From Arthrobacter sp. OV608 (GTDB taxonomy: Bacteria; Actinomycetota; Actinomycetes; Actinomycetales; Micrococcaceae), in NCBI GenBank assembly GCA_900110595.1, contig FOEZ01000012.1, positions 1 through 64,000 of the forward strand: a stretch of 64,000 nucleotides of DNA. The letters run 5' to 3'. The notes under the pieces are model-generated. The model was not told the origin of the DNA, did not search any database, and was given only the letters and a program-made list of their open reading frames with translations. The number at the start of each line of letters is the position of its first letter. The first letter of the stretch is position 1. The position numbers were made by a program, and so were the translations under genes. Shown here one piece after another: positions 60,519 through 64,000 of this stretch.

Positions 60519-62321
60519 CTAGTCCTTAGTGAGGTAGACGGTGCAGTCCACCGGCACCTCGTCCAGCCCGCTCCAGTCTGAAGCGGGCTCAGGAGCGCTC
60601 GAAAGCACCACGGAATACCCCTCGGGCACCGGCGCCGAGGCGAAACCGAAGTTGCCCAGAACCAGCACCTCCCCGTTGTGGAAGGCCAGGACTCCGCTCT
60701 CGGGTGCGTGGACCTCAGCCCATGCGAGCGAGCCCCTGCCGAGTTTCCGGGCGGACCGGAAAGCAAGGACAGCGCGGTAGAGCTCCAGAGTGGAGCCCTC
60801 CACTCCGTCCTGCCGGTCGGCGGCGAGCGGCCCAAAGCTTTCCGGCTGGGGAAGCCAGGGAGCTGCACCTGTGTTCCCGCTTACCGCGAAACCGTAGCCT
60901 GGTGCGTCCTGCGTCCATGGCAGGGGTGCCCGGCAGCCGTCACGCCCGATCTCCGCACCCCGGGTCCTGTGGAATGTGGGATCCTGCCGTGCCTCGGCCG
61001 GCAGCGTGGTGTGCTCGGGAAGCCCCAGCTCCTCCCCCTGGTAAAGGTAGGCGGAACCCGGCAGGGCCAGGGAGATCAAAGTGGCTGCGCGTGCGCGGGC
61101 CAGCCCCAAAGCGGAGTCGGGCTGCTCATCCTCCGAGGCGATGCCCTTCGGAAACGTTGTGGGGTCCTTGAGCCCGAACCGGGTTGGATGGCGGACGGTG
61201 TCATGGTTGCTCAGCACCCAAGTGCACGGGGCTCCCACTGACGCGGCTGCTTCCAACGACGCCTCAATGGCCACCGCCATCCGCTCGGCATCCCAGCCGG
61301 CCAGCAGGAAGTCGAAGTTGAACGCCTGCTGCATCTCGTCTGGCCGGGTGTAGCGGGCCAGACGCTCGGCCGGCTCCACCCAGGCTTCGGCAACCATCAT
61401 GCGGTCGCCGTCGTACTCGGCCAGGACCCGGTTCCAGTCGCGGTAGATGTCATGAACACCGTCCTGGTCAAAAAACGGTGAGGGTGGATAAACCGGGGAG
61501 ACGGCACGGTGCGGTTCCACGGCATCGGCATGGGCGCCCGGGGCGTCGCCGGGAGGGGAAGGTTCCCTCCGCACTTCCGGAGTTCCCTCAACCATGGCTG
61601 CCACGCCCTCCCAGTCGGGCAGCCCGGGCTCCTTGACCAGGCCATGGGCCACGTCCACCCGGAATCCGTCCGCACCGCGGTCCAGCCAGAAGCGGAGCAC
61701 CGAGCGCATCTCCTCCTGCACCTCCGTGTTCTCCCAGTTCAGGTCCGGCTGCTTGGTGTCGAAGAGATGGAGGTACCACTCGCCCGGAGACCCGTCCGCC
61801 TCGGTAATCCTGCTCCAGGCCGGGCCGCCGAAGATCGACTTCCAGTTGTTGGGCGCCCTGTCGCCGTCTCCGGAGCCCGGTACCTCGTCCTTGCCCTGAC
61901 GGAAGATGTACCGGCCGCGTTCGGGGGAGCCAGGGGCCGCGGCCAGCGCTTCCTGGAACCACACGTGCTCGTCGGAGGTGTGGTTGGGAACCAGGTCAAC
62001 AATGACCTTCAGGCCGCGCTGGTGAGCTTCCTGCAACATCGCGTCGAAGTCCTCGAGCGAGCCGAACAGCGGGTCCACCTGGCGGTAGTCCGCAACATCG
62101 TATCCGGCGTCCGCCTGGGGTGATTTGTAGAAGGGAGAGAGCCAGAGGGCGTCCACTCCAAGCTGCTGAAGATAGGGCAAACGATCAGTGACACCGCGAA
62201 GATCGCCCATGCCGTCGCCATTGCCGTCGGCAAAGGACCGCGGATAAATCTGGTAGACCACAGCGTCCGTCCACCATTCGCTGCGGGCCGGCCGATCAGC
62301 AGGAACGTCTGGGTTGGACAT
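60519..62321 (-). CDS. GH13 alpha-glucosidase
   Basis: 600 residues of glycoside hydrolase family 13 (alpha-glucosidase/oligo-1,6-glucosidase group). Conserved regions: DLVPNHTSDEHVWFQ, the nucleophile Asp in DGFRVDVAHGL, the acid/base Glu in MMVAEAWVEPAER and the stabiliser Asp in WVLSNHDTVRHP. It releases glucose from short alpha-glucosides such as maltose, sucrose-type or isomaltose-type sugars. No signal peptide, so it acts on imported sugars. GAGAGGAACC precedes the ATG at 62321. Divergent from a sugar ABC transporter with a LacI-type operator between them. Confidence 0.93.
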   Translation of the reverse strand: MSNPDVPADRPARSEWWTDAVVYQIYPRSFADGNGDGMGDLRGVTDRLPYLQQLGVDALWLSPFYKSPQADAGYDVADYRQVDPLFGSLEDFDAMLQEAHQRGLKVIVDLVPNHTSDEHVWFQEALAAAPGSPERGRYIFRQGKDEVPGSGDGDRAPNNWKSIFGGPAWSRITEADGSPGEWYLHLFDTKQPDLNWENTEVQEEMRSVLRFWLDRGADGFRVDVAHGLVKEPGLPDWEGVAAMVEGTPEVRREPSPPGDAPGAHADAVEPHRAVSPVYPPSPFFDQDGVHDIYRDWNRVLAEYDGDRMMVAEAWVEPAERLARYTRPDEMQQAFNFDFLLAGWDAERMAVAIEASLEAAASVGAPCTWVLSNHDTVRHPTRFGLKDPTTFPKGIASEDEQPDSALGLARARAATLISLALPGSAYLYQGEELGLPEHTTLPAEARQDPTFHRTRGAEIGRDGCRAPLPWTQDAPGYGFAVSGNTGAAPWLPQPESFGPLAADRQDGVEGSTLELYRAVLAFRSARKLGRGSLAWAEVHAPESGVLAFHNGEVLVLGNFGFASAPVPEGYSVVLSSAPEPASDWSGLDEVPVDCTVYLTKD

Positions 62322-62346
62322 TTGGTTCCTCTCAGATAACTTTTTG

Positions 62347-62367
62347 ATGTAAACGCTTGCATTACCC
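62347..62367. promoter_or_regulatory. LacI-type operator between GH13 and sugar ABC genes
   Basis: ATGTAAACGCTTGCAT (62347-62362) fits the LacI/CcpA consensus WTGNAANCGNWNNCW fully. On the minus strand it reads GGGTAATGCAAGCGTTTACA, sharing the GGGTAATG flank and core with the operator at 56237. It sits 26 bp from the alpha-glucosidase start and about 100 bp from the transporter gene and probably controls both. Confidence 0.85.
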
Positions 62368-62461
62368 GGAGCAACCTTACTAGTGTGAGCGTCACCACAT
62401 CAACCTCACCTAGCAAGCGCAACGTGTACTTACTTGTCACTCAGCGAGGAGCTTCAAGCTA

Positions 62462-63751
62462 ATGAAAACCCGTAGATTCCTACTTCCGGCGGCTACTGCC
62501 GGCATCCTGGCCCTCACCTTGTCCGCTTGTGGCGGAGGCGGTGGCGGCGCGACTGGAGGCGGCGGCGGCAGTGATGCCGAAGCCAACCTGGACGGCCGGG
62601 GTCCCATTACCTACGTACAGGGCAAGGACAACAACAACGTCGTCCGTCCGTTCATCGAGAAGTGGAATGCAGCGCATCCTGATGAAAAGGTCACGTTCAA
62701 GGAACAGACAGACAAAGCGGACCAGCAGCACGACGACCTGGTCCAGCACTTCCAGGCTAAGCAGTCCGACTATGACGTGGTCAGCGTAGACGTCATTTGG
62801 ACTGCTGAGTTCGCTGCCAAGGGTTGGCTGCAGCCGCTCAAGGACAAGATGGCGATCGACACCTCGAAAATGCTTAAGGCTCCGGTTGAGGCTTCCACCT
62901 ACAAGGGGACGCTATACGCAGGACCCAAGGATTCCGACGGCGGCATCCTCTACTACCGCAAGGACCTCGTCCCAACGCCACCCAAGACCTGGGACGAAAT
63001 GATGAGCATGTGCTCGATTGCCAAGGCAAACAACATCGGGTGCTACTCCGGGCAATACAAGCAATACGAGGGCCTGACGGTTAACGCCTCTGAAGCGATC
63101 AACTCGGCCGGTGGATCCGTTTTGAATGACCAAGGCAAGCCGAGCCTGAACACGCCTGAGGCAAAGGCCGGCCTGGAGAACCTGGTTAAGGCGTACGCCG
63201 ACGGCAACATTCCGCAGGAGGCAATCACCTACCAGGAAGAGGAGAGCCGCCGCGCCTTCCAGTCCGGCAACCTGCTCTTCCACCGCAACTGGCCTTACAT
63301 CTACAGCCTGATCACGACTGAGGGATCGTCTGCTGTAAAGGACAAGTTCGCAATGGCGCCCCTGCCGGGCAAGGACGGCCCCGGTGCGTCCTCCCTCGGT
63401 GGGCATAACGCAGCCATCAGTGTTTACTCCAAGAACAAGGCAACGGCACTGGACTTCATCAAGTACATCGAGACCGAGGAAAACCAGAAGTTCTTTGCAA
63501 ACCAGGCTTCGTTGGCTCCGATCCTGACCTCGGTGTACGAGGACAAGGAACTGGTGGCTAAACTGCCCTACCTGAGTGTCCTCCAGACGTCCATCCAGAA
63601 CGCGGTACCGCGCCCCGTGACGCCCTTCTACCCGGCGGTCACAAAGGCAATCCAGGAGAATGCCTACGCAGCTCTTAAGGGCGAGAAGCCCGTCGAGACG
63701 GCACTCTCTGACATGCAGAAGTCCATCGAGTCATCAAGCGCAGGATCGTAA
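62462..63751 (+). CDS. Sugar ABC transporter substrate-binding lipoprotein
   Basis: 429 residues. The signal peptide ends in LTLSACGG with lipidated Cys23, followed by a Gly-rich spacer. The fold is family 1 extracellular sugar-binding protein: NNVVRPFIEKWNAAHPDEKV, YAGPKDSDGGILYYRKDLVP, FHRNWPYIYSLITTEGSS and SLGGHNAAISVYSKNK match maltose/trehalose/sucrose-type binding proteins. GCGAGGAGCTTCAAGCTA precedes the ATG. It opens the ABC operon cut by the window edge. Confidence 0.93.
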   Translation: MKTRRFLLPAATAGILALTLSACGGGGGGATGGGGGSDAEANLDGRGPITYVQGKDNNNVVRPFIEKWNAAHPDEKVTFKEQTDKADQQHDDLVQHFQAKQSDYDVVSVDVIWTAEFAAKGWLQPLKDKMAIDTSKMLKAPVEASTYKGTLYAGPKDSDGGILYYRKDLVPTPPKTWDEMMSMCSIAKANNIGCYSGQYKQYEGLTVNASEAINSAGGSVLNDQGKPSLNTPEAKAGLENLVKAYADGNIPQEAITYQEEESRRAFQSGNLLFHRNWPYIYSLITTEGSSAVKDKFAMAPLPGKDGPGASSLGGHNAAISVYSKNKATALDFIKYIETEENQKFFANQASLAPILTSVYEDKELVAKLPYLSVLQTSIQNAVPRPVTPFYPAVTKAIQENAYAALKGEKPVETALSDMQKSIESSSAGS

Positions 63752-63758
63752 TTCAGCC

Positions 63759-64000
63759 ATGGCAACAGAATTAGGCCCGACGCCGGTCACCAAGCCGGCG
63801 TCGGGCGGGACTCCAGTCCACCAGGCACCCAAAGGCGTAGGTGAGGACAACAGGATTGCGAGCCAGGGCCGCTGGGCATCGTGGCTCCTTGCCCCCACCG
63901 TCATCGCCCTGGGCGTAGTCATCGTTTACCCGATCATCAGTGCCATCGTGATGTCCTTCACGAAGGACGCGGGGCTGGACCCGGCCACGGGTCTCTTCAC
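63759..64000 (+). CDS. Sugar ABC transporter permease, N-terminal part (MalF type)
   Basis: Incomplete gene; about 80 codons are visible before the right edge. A hydrophilic N-terminus (about 1-40) precedes ASWLLAPTVIALGVVIVYPI, the first membrane helix of binding-protein-dependent sugar permeases, and ISAIVMSFTKDAGL. It begins 8 bp after the substrate-binding protein stop. The rest lies outside. Confidence 0.88.
   Translation, partial: MATELGPTPVTKPASGGTPVHQAPKGVGEDNRIASQGRWASWLLAPTVIALGVVIVYPIISAIVMSFTKDAGLDPATGLF

Overview
The window comes from a high-GC Gram-positive actinobacterium of the Micrococcaceae, most likely the Arthrobacter / Pseudarthrobacter / Paenarthrobacter group. This is inferred from roughly 65% GC, frequent GTG starts, tightly overlapped operons (ATGA/GTGA junctions), actinobacterial gene types (SigB/F-like sigma factor, Asp23/AmaP cluster, NlpC/P60 secreted hydrolase) and a REP-like intergenic motif typical of these genera. 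No prophage, insertion sequence, rRNA or CRISPR array is visible.

Layout. 1-3.0 kb holds envelope/stress-type membrane proteins and an epimerase-type SDR. 3.1-4.1 kb is an alternative sigma factor. 4.2-14.2 kb is the most distinctive block: a same-strand, mostly overlapping cluster of GmhB phosphatase, ADP-heptose-type glycosyltransferase, two further glycosyltransferases, GmhA isomerase, a bifunctional heptose kinase/nucleotidyltransferase (HldE type), an SDR, an aldehyde dehydrogenase and a second full-length HldE-type protein. It reads as a nucleotide-activated heptose pathway in a Gram-positive cell, apparently making a heptose-containing glycoconjugate.

14-25 kb is metabolic and regulatory: a spermidine-synthase-like protein, a LysR/MFS/3-hydroxybutyrate dehydrogenase locus, a redox-sensing HxlR/quinone-reductase pair, LysE and amino-acid permeases, and an MDR oxidoreductase. 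24.8-29.2 kb is a histidine-utilisation locus (IclR regulator, hutU, hutH) with palindromes in the leader; hutG lies apart at 36.8 kb. 31.2-36.8 kb is a tripartite tricarboxylate transporter (TctABC) divergent from a CitA/CitB-type two-component system. 38-54 kb mixes transporters, CopC, universal stress proteins, a rifampin-phosphotransferase-like PEP-utilising enzyme, a LolA/RseB-like protein with an ABC exporter, an NlpC/P60 hydrolase, a CDF metal exporter and a PHP-domain protein.

55.2-55.6 kb is a tRNA cluster (Glu, Asp, Phe) with promoter and terminator. It is followed by about 0.9 kb of non-coding DNA with a 15-bp-period tandem repeat. 56.5-58.1 kb encodes a secreted GH68 levansucrase/invertase. 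58.3-60.5 kb is a five-gene overlapping Asp23/Gls24-AmaP envelope-stress operon. 60.5-64 kb is a GH13 alpha-glucosidase divergent from a sugar ABC transporter. The GH68 gene and the GH13/ABC divergent region carry near-identical LacI-type operators, suggesting one sucrose/fructan/alpha-glucoside regulon. Several small coding tandem repeats (12-18 bp period) are scattered over the window.
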